From Geobacillus vulcani PSS1 (GTDB taxonomy: Bacteria; Bacillota; Bacilli; Bacillales; Anoxybacillaceae), in assembly GCF_000733845.1 (NCBI RefSeq), contig NZ_JPOI01000001.1:2729001-2793000 (forward strand): 64,000 nt of DNA. Direction: 5' to 3'. The notes beneath the pieces were generated by a model. The model made no database searches and had not been told where the DNA came from. It was given only the letters and a program-made list of their open reading frames with translations. A program made the position numbers and the translations under genes. The number at the start of each line of letters is the position of its first letter. The first letter of the stretch is position 1. This document shows positions 25,280 through 34,360 of this stretch, piece after piece.

Positions 25280-26059
25280 CTATTTGCCCCGAAACACCGG
25301 TTTTCGTTTCTCCTGAAAGGCCGCCACCCCTTCGCGATGGTCGTCTGTCTCGACCATCACTCCTTGGATGAGCCGCTCCATTTCGAGAATGTCTTCGAGC
25401 GTCGCGTTCAAGGCGTGCTCGATCAGCCGCTTTTGCTTGCCGATCGCTTTCGTTGGCCCGGAAGCCAATTTGACAGCGAGCGCTTTCGCCGCTTCGCGCA
25501 ACGTTTCGGCTGGAACGACGTCGCTGATGACGCCAAGCTCATACAGACGGCAGGCTGGAATCGGCTCGGCCGTGAAGAAAAATTGCTTGGCTAAATGAGG
25601 GCCGACAAGCCGCGGCAGCCAATAGGAGCCGCCGCCGTCGGAGACAAGGCCAACGTTCGCAAAGCTCAAAATGAACTGGCTGTCTTCTGCGGCCAAGATG
25701 AGATCGCAAGCGAGCGCCAAATTGAATCCCGCTCCAGCAGCAACCCCGTGCACGACGGCGATGATCGGCTTTTCGCATGATTTCATCGTCACAATCAAGC
25801 GGTTGAGGCGGCCGATATGCTCATACGCCTTTGAGGCGCTTGACTGCCCCATCGTTTTGACGTCGCCGCCGGCGCTGAAGGCCCGGCCGGCGCCGGATAG
25901 AACGATCGCTCGAACCGCTTCATCCGCGGCGGCGCGTTCGATTTCACGAGTCAACCCAGCGATCATCTCCGGGCTGAATGCATTGAGCCGCTCCGGCCGA
26001 TTCAACGTCAGCCATACGACAGCACCGGATCGTTCCACAAGCAAATGCGAAGTTTCCAT
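25280..26059 (-). CDS. Enoyl-CoA hydratase/isomerase family protein
   Basis: 259 residues, crotonase fold. Oxyanion-hole motifs are present: GAGRAFSAGGDVK (about 55-67) and HGVAAGAGFNLALACDL. In the second catalytic region FANVGLVSDGGGSYWLPRLVG an Asp sits where PaaG-type isomerases carry theirs and where classical hydratases have Glu, so the reaction could be isomerisation rather than hydration. Third gene of a leftward operon with two SDR dehydrogenases under a TetR-type operator. Part of an acyl-CoA degradation route; substrate unknown. Confidence 0.88.
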   Translation of the reverse strand: METSHLLVERSGAVVWLTLNRPERLNAFSPEMIAGLTREIERAAADEAVRAIVLSGAGRAFSAGGDVKTMGQSSASKAYEHIGRLNRLIVTMKSCEKPIIAVVHGVAAGAGFNLALACDLILAAEDSQFILSFANVGLVSDGGGSYWLPRLVGPHLAKQFFFTAEPIPACRLYELGVISDVVPAETLREAAKALAVKLASGPTKAIGKQKRLIEHALNATLEDILEMERLIQGVMVETDDHREGVAAFQEKRKPVFRGK

Positions 26060-26107
26060 GGTTTTTTTCTCTCCCTTTCCCGTTTGGATTTTTCCAGCAC
26101 AACAGCT

Positions 26108-26878
26108 TCATTTGATGAGCCAACCGCCATCGACCAACACATCAGAGCCGGTCATGTATGACGCTTCCGAAGAGGCAAGAAACGCAATGACGTTGGCGAT
26201 CTCTTCCGGCGCTCCCACCCGGCCTAAGGCGGTGTTGCGTTCAATGGCTTTGACAAACCGCTCGTTTTGCAGTCCACGTTTGGTGAGCGGCGTCTCGACA
26301 AAGCCAGGCGAAACGGAATTGACGCGAATGCCGAAGGGGGCCAACTCCAAGGCGAGCGACTTCGTCAAATTGATCACGCCGGCTTTGGCCGCGCTGTAAT
26401 GCGGAATTTCCGCCCCCGCCTGATGGCCGGACAAGGAGGCTACGTTGACGATGGCCCGGTTGGCGCGCTCCCGCTTCGCCCCTTCGATCATCAGCGGAGC
26501 GAGCGTTTGCGAGACAAGAAAGACGCTTTTCATATTGACGCGCTGCACATCATCCCACTCTTGTTCGGTGAGCTCGAGCCATTTCGTATGGGTCGAAATG
26601 CCGGCATTGTTGACGAGCACATGCAAATCGCCGTACCGATTTTGGACGTATGCGGCCAAGGCGCGCACTTGTTCACGGTCCGTGACATCGGCCGCAAACC
26701 GATCGGCCACACCTGGCCCCCCAAGACGCGCGATGTCTTGCACCGTCTCTTCCAGTTTGGCGGCCGTGCGGCCGACAAGCACGACAGTCGCCCCTTCCTG
26801 AGCGAGGCGGATGGCCGTCGCCCGGCCAATGCCGCTTCCCCCTCCAGTAACCACAGCAACGGTATTTGCAAAACGCAT
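26108..26878 (-). CDS. SDR-family dehydrogenase
   Basis: 256 residues, classical short-chain dehydrogenase. Cofactor motif TGGGSGIG (residues 11-18), NNAG at about 90, active-site Ser before YSAAK (HYSAAKAG), and the C-terminal loop SPGFVETPLTKRG. A likely role is oxidation of 3-hydroxyacyl-CoA. GGGAGAGG precedes the ATG. Middle gene of the operon 27700-25280, 48 bases before the hydratase. Confidence 0.9.
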   Translation of the reverse strand: MRFANTVAVVTGGGSGIGRATAIRLAQEGATVVLVGRTAAKLEETVQDIARLGGPGVADRFAADVTDREQVRALAAYVQNRYGDLHVLVNNAGISTHTKWLELTEQEWDDVQRVNMKSVFLVSQTLAPLMIEGAKRERANRAIVNVASLSGHQAGAEIPHYSAAKAGVINLTKSLALELAPFGIRVNSVSPGFVETPLTKRGLQNERFVKAIERNTALGRVGAPEEIANVIAFLASSEASYMTGSDVLVDGGWLIK

Positions 26879-26947
26879 CGTTTCCTCTCCCTTCTCGTTT
26901 GTGCGGCCTTTGTTTTCATCCGTTGCCCCGTATCAGCCGTCTGACGT

Positions 26948-27700
26948 CTAAAACGTCAGTCCGCCGCCGTCAACTGACAGCGTCGCCCCAGTGATAAAGG
27001 AAGCCTCATCGGACGCCAAAAACAATACCGCATTCGCCACTTCTTCCGGCGTTCCGATGCGGCCGAGGGCGTTCGCTTTCGAGATGATGGGCCATTTGCG
27101 CGCATCTTGTTTCCAAGGCGTAATGATGTTCGTATCGATGACGCCCGGAGCGACGGCGTTGACGCGAATATTGAATTTGCCGTATTCGAGCGCGGCGTTT
27201 TTCGTTAACAAAATCACCCCGGCCTTCGAAGCGTTATAGGCCGATTCGTACTTTTTCCCTTTGATTCCAAGCAAGCTCGACGTATTGACAATCGCCCCGC
27301 CGCCGCATTGCTTCATCACCGGCACCGCGTATTTGATCCCAAGAAAGACTCCTTTCAAATTCACATCAATGACCCGATCCCACTCCTCTTCGGACAAGTC
27401 GGTGCTCCGCACTTCGGAATGGCCAATGCCGGCATTATTGAAAAGAATATGTAGGCCGCCGAACGCAGCGACGGTGGCTTGGACAAGATCATGCACTTCC
27501 TTCGCACGGGACACATCCGCCTTGACGAAGATCGCTTCGCCCCCGCGTTCGCGAATGAGGCGGACCGTCTCCTCCCCGCCTGTTTTATCAATGTCGCTCA
27601 CGGCGACTTTCGCCCCTTCATCCGCAAACCGAATCGCTGTCGCTCGGCCGATGCCGCTGGCGCCGCCGGTGACAACAGCCGCCTTCCCTTGCAGCCTCAT
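26948..27700 (-). CDS. SDR-family dehydrogenase
   Basis: 250 residues counted from MRLQGKAAVVTGGASGIG; the open frame extends 17 codons further, but GGGAGGGG sits directly before this ATG and the extension would run into the operator. NNAG near 85, catalytic YNASK, C-terminal SVDGGGLTF. First gene of the operon with a second SDR and a crotonase. Downstream of a sigma-A promoter covered by an ATACCAAC-type palindrome, so repression by a TetR protein is expected. Confidence 0.9.
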   Translation of the reverse strand: MRLQGKAAVVTGGASGIGRATAIRFADEGAKVAVSDIDKTGGEETVRLIRERGGEAIFVKADVSRAKEVHDLVQATVAAFGGLHILFNNAGIGHSEVRSTDLSEEEWDRVIDVNLKGVFLGIKYAVPVMKQCGGGAIVNTSSLLGIKGKKYESAYNASKAGVILLTKNAALEYGKFNIRVNAVAPGVIDTNIITPWKQDARKWPIISKANALGRIGTPEEVANAVLFLASDEASFITGATLSVDGGGLTF

Positions 27701-27726
27701 CCTTTCCCCTCCCGGAAACGATATGA

Positions 27727-27744
27727 ATACCAACTGGTTAGTAT
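27727..27744 (-). promoter_or_regulatory. TetR-type operator (ATACCAACTGGTTAGTAT)
   Basis: An 18-bp near-palindrome with one mismatched pair, 11 bases downstream of the minus-10 box of the SDR operon. It differs by two bases from the perfect palindrome at 45804-45821, which has the same placement in another acyl-CoA operon. Confidence 0.75.
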
Positions 27745-27755
27745 GTTTCAATTCT

Positions 27756-27784
27756 ATTATACTATACTTGTTTCTTTAATTGAA
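27756..27784 (-). promoter_or_regulatory. Sigma-A-type promoter of the SDR operon
   Basis: TATAAT (27761-27756) with a weak minus-35 TTCAAT 17 bases upstream. The operator lies at about the transcription start. Confidence 0.6.
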
Positions 27785-27815
27785 ATTATATTTATAATAT
27801 TTAGAATCATCTTGA

Positions 27816-27845
27816 GTATAAAAAGGAATGTTGCAATACATAATA
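27816..27845 (+). promoter_or_regulatory. Sigma-G-type promoter of the gerC-like gene
   Basis: GTATA, 18 bases, then CATAATA, fitting the forespore sigma factor pattern (G-x-AT-x, 17-18 bases, CAT-x-x-TA). It lies about 40 bases before the start codon of a germination-type lipoprotein, the expected class of gene. Confidence 0.5.
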
Positions 27846-27883
27846 AAATGGACAAATATGAAATGGAAGGAGGACTATTTCCT

Positions 27884-29035
27884 ATGTACCTCCGTCTTGT
27901 TGCCGTAGGGCTGATGATGTTGTTGCTTAGTGGCTGTTGGGGAAACCGTAATATTGATCAAATCGTCTATATTCACTCGATCGGAATTGATTATGATAAT
28001 CGCCAACTCGTTCTGTACGTACAGCTCATCAACTTCAGCGGATTAGCAAAAACAGAGTATGGCGGAGGGAGACAGGTCTCCACTGTGGCCATCGGCCGAT
28101 CAACAGGAGAAACACCCGAAACAGCCGCCCATGAACTTTATACTTCCATTCAGCAAATGGTCTCATGGGGGCACGTCAAAAGCATCGTGTTTACAAAGCG
28201 GGCGTTGAAAAAAGAAGTCGTGCAAGGGGTCGTCGATTTATTAACGCGGTATCACGAGATCCGTCATACGATTTGGGTTTATGCGACAGACGCTCCTCTA
28301 GGAGACTTGTTTAAAGCGACTCCTTTATTACGCGCTTCTTCGTATTTTTCTATGCTGACGAATCCTGAAGAACTATTCAAGCAAAGTTCCTTCATTCGAC
28401 CGCTTCGGTTTAACCGTCTGATTGCGATCAGCGATGAACATAGCTCGACGCTTCGAATCCCGTATATTACCCTTGACCCTGCTAGTTGGACGGAGAATAT
28501 GAAAAAAAAGAAAATGCCGTCCCTTAGCGGTGTGTGCTTTTTGCATGATTATGAACTGAAGCAATGCGCGGACCGTGGGGAGCTATTAGGCGTTCGGTGG
28601 ACAGAACGGGATGTGATCCGAACACCCATTTACGTGAAAGAAGGACGGCAAACGGTTGCTTCTCTTGTCGTTCGTCATCCGAAAGCGAAATGGTCGGTTC
28701 TTTCGACCAAAGATGGTCCTGCATTTCAGTTGACCATTCAAGCTCAAGGAAGCCTGATCGAGCTGCGTAAGCCGCTGTCACGAGTCCGACTGGCCAAGCT
28801 TGCGGCGCAAACGGTCAAACAGGAAATCCAACAAGCATATGAATGGGGGATCAAGCGAAACATTGACACGTTGAATGTATCGGATCAATTGTACCGACAC
28901 AATGTTCAGCAATGGAAGCAGTGGGAACAAAACGGCCTCATCCCATTAAAGAAAAACACCATTCGAAACATTTCCGTCCATCTTTCCATCAACTCTTCCG
29001 GCAAGGAAAAACTGGATTATCGTGCAGGCGACTAG
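27884..29035 (+). CDS. Ger(x)C-type spore germination lipoprotein
   Basis: 383 residues. Signal peptide with lipobox LLLSGCWG and then the GerAC-family opening NRNIDQIVYIHSIGIDYD. The family C-terminal domain is recognisable near residues 230-375. GerC proteins are the lipoprotein subunit of germinant receptors in the spore inner membrane. The chosen ATG follows GGAAGGAGG by ten bases. No gerA- or gerB-type gene is adjacent, so this copy is an orphan. A sigma-G-like promoter precedes it. Confidence 0.88.
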   Translation: MYLRLVAVGLMMLLLSGCWGNRNIDQIVYIHSIGIDYDNRQLVLYVQLINFSGLAKTEYGGGRQVSTVAIGRSTGETPETAAHELYTSIQQMVSWGHVKSIVFTKRALKKEVVQGVVDLLTRYHEIRHTIWVYATDAPLGDLFKATPLLRASSYFSMLTNPEELFKQSSFIRPLRFNRLIAISDEHSSTLRIPYITLDPASWTENMKKKKMPSLSGVCFLHDYELKQCADRGELLGVRWTERDVIRTPIYVKEGRQTVASLVVRHPKAKWSVLSTKDGPAFQLTIQAQGSLIELRKPLSRVRLAKLAAQTVKQEIQQAYEWGIKRNIDTLNVSDQLYRHNVQQWKQWEQNGLIPLKKNTIRNISVHLSINSSGKEKLDYRAGD

Positions 29036-29125
29036 ATGGTTGTTACATGCTTTTTCGCATTTTTATGGTTGGAGGGGCTCCCGGTATGGTCTTCGCACCT
29101 TAGGGAGCCAGTAGTCCATCCATCT

Positions 29126-29911
29126 TCAACGTTCCAGCGATACCCACGGCCGACCGTGTTCCCAATGAACACGGATCGGAAGACGAAACGCTTCTGAAAG
29201 CTGCTCGTTGGTTAATACCTCCTCTTTTCGTCCCGCGGCGGCGATGCGCCCGTCCTGCAAAAGCAACACATGGGTGATCGATTCGACAATTTCTTCAATA
29301 TAATGAGTGACGTATAAAACATGGCACGACTGGGCAGTGATTTGCTTAATTAAGGATAAGATGTCTTCCCGCGCCAATAAGTCAAGGCCAACGGTCGGCT
29401 CGTCCAAAATAAGCAGCTTCGGATTCGCCATCAACGCTCGAGCGATCAATGTTTTCCGCTTTTCTCCTTGTGAGAGCGTCCCGTATGGTTTTCCCCTGAC
29501 CGCTTGCAAACGGAACGCTTCCATGAACGATTCTGCTTTCGCCCGCTCGTTATCGGTGACGGCATCATACAGGCCGATCGTCGCAAACGTGCCGCTGAGG
29601 ATGACATTTTCGACCGTCTCGGTTTGCAGCGTGTCGTGAAATTGATCAAGGAGCGAGCTGCTGACAAACCCAATGTGCCGTCGCAACTCTGGCAGACTCG
29701 CCTGTCCAAATCGATAGCCTAATACTTCAACTTCCCCGCGCGTCGGGTATTGATAACCTGTGACGATATTGAGAAGCGATGTTTTCCCGGAGCCATTGAG
29801 GCCAAGAATCGCCCATTGCTCGCCTTCTTTCACTTCCCAATCGATTTCATGCAAAATCGCGCGCGTTCCCCGCATCCATGACACGTTGCGCATGCGGATA
29901 ATGGCGGTCAT
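29126..29911 (-). CDS. ABC transporter ATPase (YlmA-type)
   Basis: 261 residues. Walker [10 protein letters not shown] (about 38-46), Q-loop region FVSSSLLDQ, signature TLSQGEKR and Walker [13 protein letters not shown] are intact, followed by the switch His in YVTHYIEE. No permease is next to it. It overlaps the nos gene stop codon (ATGA), so it is translated with nitric oxide synthase. It resembles the YlmA/ModF-like group of stand-alone ATPases; the transport partner or non-transport role is unknown. Confidence 0.85.
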   Translation of the reverse strand: MTAIIRMRNVSWMRGTRAILHEIDWEVKEGEQWAILGLNGSGKTSLLNIVTGYQYPTRGEVEVLGYRFGQASLPELRRHIGFVSSSLLDQFHDTLQTETVENVILSGTFATIGLYDAVTDNERAKAESFMEAFRLQAVRGKPYGTLSQGEKRKTLIARALMANPKLLILDEPTVGLDLLAREDILSLIKQITAQSCHVLYVTHYIEEIVESITHVLLLQDGRIAAAGRKEEVLTNEQLSEAFRLPIRVHWEHGRPWVSLER

Positions 29912-31047
29912 TGTGCCTCTCCCCTTTGTGGTTCATATGGACGATCCTGATAGAAAAAGTTGGGCAACATGGTCGTGTTGTCATACGACCGATGAAAAAT
30001 GTGCGTTGTCGCTGGTGACAGAGGTGGAATCAGCCATGTCCAGTCGCCGGTGACATGGCGCCCGGCTGCGTTCTCTTGCTGTTCAAACAACTGAAATTGG
30101 CGCGCGGCGGTATGATGATCAACGATGCTGACGCCCGCCTTTTTGTAGGAATATAAAACAGCGATATTCAATTCGACCAACGCCTTATCTTTCCATAATG
30201 ATGCGTTCGAGCTGGTGTCAAGCCCCATGCAAGAGGCCACTTTCGGAAGCATGTTGTAGCGATTGTCATCGGCAAAATTGCGGGCGCCAATTTCCGTGCC
30301 CATGTACCACCCGTTAAACGGTGCGGCCATATAGCTAATGCCGCCAATTTCTAGACACATATCTGAAATAATCGGGACGGCGTACCATTTTACCTGCAGA
30401 TCGCGAAACCACGGAAACTCTGGGTGTTCAATTGGCACCTCCAGCACCAATTCTTTCGGAATCGGTGTCCAAACAGGCTTTTGGCCGCCTACTTGGATCA
30501 CCAAAGGAAGCACGTCAAAGGGCGTCTTTTCCCCCTTCCACCCAAGCTGTTCACAGGCGCGAGTGAAAGTGAGGGAGGATGGGTCGCCGATCATCCCTTC
30601 TTCAGTTTCATAACCGGCATAACGAATCAGTTGGTGATTCCAGATGCGCACTTCCCCATTTGGACGGAAGATTGTGATCGCAGGCCGGATTTTCCCCCCA
30701 TTGGTCGCAAACTCAATATGATGGAACAGATAAGAAAACACCTCGTCAACAGTCGCCGCCTCTCTCGCATCAATGACATGGAGCGATTGCCAAAACAGGC
30801 GACCGATGCAGCGGTTGCTATGCCGCCAAGCCATCTTAGCCCCGTAGCTTAACTCTTCGTACGTATGACTATATGTGCCGGTTTGTTCCACTTCCCAACG
30901 GATTTCGTTCAACCGCCGCTTCATTTCTTTCTCACTTTTTCCAAGCTCCTGATAGCTCGCCGTGACAAACTGTTCCGCTTTTTTCATCAACTGCCCATCA
31001 TGCTGTCTCCGCTTTGTTTGATGCATATTCTTCTCGCTGTTTACCAT
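29908..31047 (-). CDS. nos: Nitric oxide synthase oxygenase
   Basis: 379 residues, a bacterial oxygenase-only NOS: it oxidises L-arginine to NO and citrulline with heme and a pterin, drawing electrons from an external reductase. The heme-ligand Cys80 is in [13 protein letters not shown], the arginine-binding Glu in [13 protein letters not shown], and the C-terminal region has [14 protein letters not shown]. The well-studied thermostable NOS of Geobacillus stearothermophilus is of this type. I use ATG at 31047 (AAGGAG eight bases upstream), not the longer frame. Its start overlaps the stop of a small membrane protein gene, and its stop overlaps an ABC ATPase gene. Confidence 0.95.
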   Translation of the reverse strand: MVNSEKNMHQTKRRQHDGQLMKKAEQFVTASYQELGKSEKEMKRRLNEIRWEVEQTGTYSHTYEELSYGAKMAWRHSNRCIGRLFWQSLHVIDAREAATVDEVFSYLFHHIEFATNGGKIRPAITIFRPNGEVRIWNHQLIRYAGYETEEGMIGDPSSLTFTRACEQLGWKGEKTPFDVLPLVIQVGGQKPVWTPIPKELVLEVPIEHPEFPWFRDLQVKWYAVPIISDMCLEIGGISYMAAPFNGWYMGTEIGARNFADDNRYNMLPKVASCMGLDTSSNASLWKDKALVELNIAVLYSYKKAGVSIVDHHTAARQFQLFEQQENAAGRHVTGDWTWLIPPLSPATTHIFHRSYDNTTMLPNFFYQDRPYEPQRGEAQ

Positions 31048-31205
31048 GTATGCTTCTCCTTCCTCCATTTTCCATAACCGAAACTCTTCGCGGTCATTCC
31101 GATGCCGATGAGGAAACAAATTCCCCCGACCCACCACATTTGCTCAACCAACATCGAAATGGCAAAAAAAATGAGCGCGAAACCGAGCAGTCGACGGATC
31201 AACAT
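31041..31205 (-). CDS. Small membrane protein upstream of nos
   Basis: 54 residues ([37 protein letters not shown], then a basic tail KWRKEKHTW): two membrane helices. AAAGGAG precedes the ATG. Its stop lies inside the nos start (ATGGTAA), so the two are translationally coupled. Not recognised; coupling suggests a role linked to NO synthesis, but this is inference. Confidence 0.7.
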   Translation of the reverse strand: MLIRRLLGFALIFFAISMLVEQMWWVGGICFLIGIGMTAKSFGYGKWRKEKHTW

Positions 31206-31461
31206 GATTCTCTCTCCTTTTCCCCCGCGTGGAACGTCCTTCCATCGTGCGACAGCCATATCATTGCTGCAAGCTGCCGCTCCCACGGGGCAACTGAGAA
31301 TGGAGCAACGCTCTCCCCCTCTATTGTAGCAGATGCTTCCAAAAGAAAATAGAGAAAACCTATTTCACTTTGATCCGCTTCCTTTTCTTTTCAGTCGATC
31401 ATGCTGTTGTTAGTATGAGCGGATCATGGAAAAATGAAACCAACCTGGCCAGTCCTGCTGT

Positions 31462-31896
31462 TCATTTGCGGAAAAAAAGCCATAGCGCCAAAAACAGAAA
31501 CCCCATGGCGGCGAAGCGCGTCCAATCAAACGGGATGCGCTGCCCACCGAACAATCCGAAATGATCAACAATCGAACTCATCACGAGCTGTCCGGCGATC
31601 ACGGCCACCAATGAATTGGCGACGCCGATTTTCGGAACGATGAGCACCATGACAAACACGTAAAAAGCGCCGAGAATGCCGCCCGTCAACTGCCATTTCG
31701 GTACGGAAAACATCGCGAGCAGCTCGCCTTTTCCGAAAAACAACTGCACGAAAAATAAGACGATCGTTCCGATGAAAAACGAAACGAACGCCCCTTCAAG
31801 CACCCCGACCCGCCTGCCAAGGCCGCCGTTCACCCCCGCCTGTACGGAGACGGCCATCCCGGCCGCTAGAGCCATCGTCATCCATAACCACTTCAT
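31462..31896 (-). CDS. YdcZ/DUF606 membrane protein
   Basis: 144 residues with five helices, of the DUF606 (YdcZ) branch of the drug/metabolite transporter superfamily, about half the length of ten-helix members. Recognisable are GMAVSVQAGVNGGLGRR and GAFVSFFIGTIVLFF, then GGILGAFYVF. Such short proteins work as dimers or pairs. The ATG has AAGGAGGG upstream; the longer frame includes unrelated codons. The 256-base gap toward the nos operon shows nothing. Confidence 0.85.
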   Translation of the reverse strand: MKWLWMTMALAAGMAVSVQAGVNGGLGRRVGVLEGAFVSFFIGTIVLFFVQLFFGKGELLAMFSVPKWQLTGGILGAFYVFVMVLIVPKIGVANSLVAVIAGQLVMSSIVDHFGLFGGQRIPFDWTRFAAMGFLFLALWLFFRK

Positions 31897-31943
31897 CCGT
31901 CTTTTGCCCTCCTTTTTCTCTGTCCTCTTTGCCGAACATGGAT

Positions 31944-32240
31944 TCAAAAGAGCTCCTCCGATTCAAAGTCCGGCCGAACACGCTCTTCCTCTTTGCCGAA
32001 CAGGGAGCGAAAAGAGCGGTGATGAAAGGAGCCCGTTGCTTCACCGCCTTGTTGCCCCATTGAGAAACCTTGTGGCATTGGCTTCTCGTTTTCCATCATC
32101 GTCCATGAGGCAGGGACGAGCGCATGAGCCTTTATCAAACTTCGAACGTCAGCGGGCGAACGTTGATGGATGGGCACGAAAATCTTTGATCGGCTCTGAA
32201 ACGCAACCAACGCCCTCTGTCCGTTAGCCGCCAAAATCAA
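31944..32240 (-). CDS. Hypothetical protein with TTG start overlapping chrA stop
   Basis: A 98-codon frame whose TTG start shares TGA with the chromate transporter stop (TTGA). It reads ILAANGQRALVAFQSR and KIFVPIHQRSPADVRSLIKAH, then a Met/Gly/Glu/Phe-rich tail, ending in EERVRPDFESEELF. Composition is protein-like, but no ribosome binding site is visible inside chrA and no family is recognised. It fills the 300 bases between chrA and the ydcZ-like gene. Confidence 0.4.
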   Translation of the reverse strand: MILAANGQRALVAFQSRSKIFVPIHQRSPADVRSLIKAHALVPASWTMMENEKPMPQGFSMGQQGGEATGSFHHRSFRSLFGKEEERVRPDFESEELF

Positions 32241-33439
32241 CCGAACAGCGCACGAAGCCACCCGCCGACGAAGGAAACGAGAACAACCGCCCATGCTGGC
32301 CACTTCCAGACGGTAAGCAGCAGAAAGGCGCCCAGGGCAAAGGCAAAATCGGCCGGCTCGTTCACCGCCTTTGTCCAAATCGGATCATACAGCGCCGCAA
32401 GCAAAATCCCGACGACAGCGGCGTTAATGCCGGCCAGCGCCGCTTGGAAGCGCGGCTGATGGCGAAGCCAGTGCCAAAACGGAAACGCGCCGAGCACAAG
32501 CAAAAATGAGGGGAGGAAAATGCCGATGGTGGCGACAAGCGCACCTTTCCAGCCGAACGCAGCCATGCCGACGTACGCGGCCAAGGTAAACAGCGGCCCT
32601 GGAACAGCTTGCGCAGCGCTGTAGCCGGCTAAAAACTGGCTGGCCGTGACCCACCCTTGCGGCACCACTTCCGCTTCCAAAAGCGGCAGCACGACATGCC
32701 CGCCGCCAAACACGAGCGCCCCGGCGCGGTAAAAGCTGTCAAACAGCGCCCAAAGCGGTGAATGAATCCAAGCGCGGGCAAGCGGCAGCGCGACAAGCAG
32801 CACGGCAAACAAGGAAAGCAACAGAAAACCGATGGAACGGCGAATGAAAGGCGTGATGCCCACGGAAGACGGCTCGACGGTTTGGCGCCGTCCAACCGCG
32901 CCGATGGCCCCGGCGATGGCGATCACCGCCACTTGGCTCCATGCCCCCGGCATGAGAAGCACGGCGATCGCCGCTGCGGTCGCAAGCGTGGCCTCCAAGC
33001 GGCCGGCAGCGAATTTGCGCGCCATCTCCCATACCGCCTGAGCGACGACCGCGACAGCCGCCAACAGCAAGCCGTGCATCCAGCCCGCCTCTTCCCACGA
33101 AGCATGTTGCAGCCAGACGGCAACCAAACTAAGCGCAACCGCCGACGGCAATGTAAACCCTAGCCAAGCCGCCAGCGCCCCCCAGACGCCGGCGCGCATC
33201 AGCCCGATGCCGATGCCGACCTGGCTGCTGGCCGGGCCGGGGAGAAATTGGCAAAGGGCGACGAGATCGGCGTACGTTTTGTCGTCGATCCATTTTTTTC
33301 GTTTCACGTACTCTTCATAAAAATAGCCAAGATGGGCCACCGGACCGCCAAACGACGTCAAGCCAAGGCGGAGCGCCGTGATCCCGACCTCAAAGACGGA
33401 GCCTCGTCGGTCTCCTGCCCGTTGATCCTTTGCAGTCAT
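32237..33439 (-). CDS. Chromate transporter family protein ChrA (fused form)
   Basis: 400 residues with two CHR domains in tandem and about ten helices. Domain one has TSFGGPVAHLGYFYEEYV and LCQFLPGPASSQVGIGIG; domain two repeats the theme with ALVFGGGHVVLPLLEAEVV and YSAAQAVPGPLFTLAAYVG. The family exports chromate in exchange or with protons; many members have no proven link to chromate. GAAAGGAG precedes the ATG. Divergent from queT. Confidence 0.9.
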   Translation of the reverse strand: MTAKDQRAGDRRGSVFEVGITALRLGLTSFGGPVAHLGYFYEEYVKRKKWIDDKTYADLVALCQFLPGPASSQVGIGIGLMRAGVWGALAAWLGFTLPSAVALSLVAVWLQHASWEEAGWMHGLLLAAVAVVAQAVWEMARKFAAGRLEATLATAAAIAVLLMPGAWSQVAVIAIAGAIGAVGRRQTVEPSSVGITPFIRRSIGFLLLSLFAVLLVALPLARAWIHSPLWALFDSFYRAGALVFGGGHVVLPLLEAEVVPQGWVTASQFLAGYSAAQAVPGPLFTLAAYVGMAAFGWKGALVATIGIFLPSFLLVLGAFPFWHWLRHQPRFQAALAGINAAVVGILLAALYDPIWTKAVNEPADFAFALGAFLLLTVWKWPAWAVVLVSFVGGWLRALFG

Positions 33440-33508
33440 GGATCCTGCTCCTTTCGTTCACGAGATGGTCATGCTACAATCATATCATCATTCACGAGAG
33501 GAGAGAAG

Positions 33509-34015
33509 ATGATGAACGTTCGAACGATGGCGACCAACGGTTTGATCGCCGCTGTGTACATCGCGGTGACAGCGCTCATTCAGCCGTTTGGCTTTACGAA
33601 CATTCAGTTTCGCGTATCGGAACTATTGAACCACCTCGTTGTATTTCGCCCAACATACGCCATTGGCATCGTGCTTGGGGTCTTTTTCGCCAATTTATTT
33701 TTCTCGCCGATCGGCGCGTATGACCTCGTATTCGGCGTCGGCCAGTCGGTGCTGGCGCTTCTGATCACGATCGTTTCCATGCGCTATGTCAAGAACGTTT
33801 GGGCGCGCATGGCGGTCAATACATTGTCGTTTACCGTCACAATGGGCCTCATCGCCCTTGAATTAAAGCTGGCGCTCGGTTTTCCGTTTTGGCTCACATG
33901 GCTGACGACGGCCATCGGCGAATTTGTCGTTATGGCGCTCGGCGCGCCGATCATGTATGCTGTTGGCCGCCGCTTGGCGCCGGAGCTGTTCAATTCCGCC
34001 TATCAAAGGCGTTAG
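33509..34015 (+). CDS. QueT-type queuosine precursor transporter
   Basis: 168 residues with five to six helices, the S component of an energy-coupling-factor transporter for pre-queuosine compounds. Typical are FGFTNIQFRVSELLNHLVVF and FANLFFSPIGAYDLVFGVGQS. It needs the shared EcfA/T module encoded elsewhere. I looked for a preQ1 riboswitch upstream and saw none; a minus-10 TACAAT is at 33472. Two ATG codons in a row follow GAGAGGAG; the first is used. Confidence 0.88.
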   Translation: MMNVRTMATNGLIAAVYIAVTALIQPFGFTNIQFRVSELLNHLVVFRPTYAIGIVLGVFFANLFFSPIGAYDLVFGVGQSVLALLITIVSMRYVKNVWARMAVNTLSFTVTMGLIALELKLALGFPFWLTWLTTAIGEFVVMALGAPIMYAVGRRLAPELFNSAYQRR

Positions 34016-34102
34016 CAGCCCCCTTGGGGCTCGGATCCATACTCAAGGCGCATTCCCCGCAGGCCACAGGGAAAGTCTTGATCAGCCCCATATCGATGTG
34101 GA

Positions 34103-34360
34103 CTACGGCATCGAACGGACAGCCCATTCAATGATCAATGACATCGCAGCAAGCAAGATGACTCCCGCCGTCGTGATCTTCAGCGCCCTTCGCCATCTTG
34201 GCGATAGGCCCCGCCCCGCCCGAAGAACAGCAAGGCCGACCGCGATTCCGCCCACCCACATAAAAAGGCCGGCCGGGGTGACAAGCTGGCGCCAATCGCT
34301 GATCCAAGCGTAGATGATAAGCGTCTGGCAGACAAGCAGAACGCATACGATGATTCTCAC
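34103..34360 (-). CDS. Small membrane protein (85 aa)
   Basis: Three hydrophobic helices (IIVCVLLVCQTLIIYAWI, TPAGLFMWVGGIAVGLAVL, ITTAGVILLAAMSLIIEWAV). The GTG start overlaps the stop of the exporter gene (GTGA), with GGGGGAG upstream. Function unknown; probably an accessory of the exporter. Confidence 0.7.
   Translation of the reverse strand: MRIIVCVLLVCQTLIIYAWISDWRQLVTPAGLFMWVGGIAVGLAVLRAGRGLSPRWRRALKITTAGVILLAAMSLIIEWAVRSMP

Noticed and set aside
29074..29110. GGCTCCC/GGGAGCC inverted repeat after the gerC-like gene
   Set aside because: Likely some kind of terminator but lacks a T tail in both directions, so not listed as a feature.
33440..33508. Possible preQ1 riboswitch before queT
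   Set aside because: The short leader lacks the conserved C-rich loop and A-rich tail; only a minus-10 box is seen.
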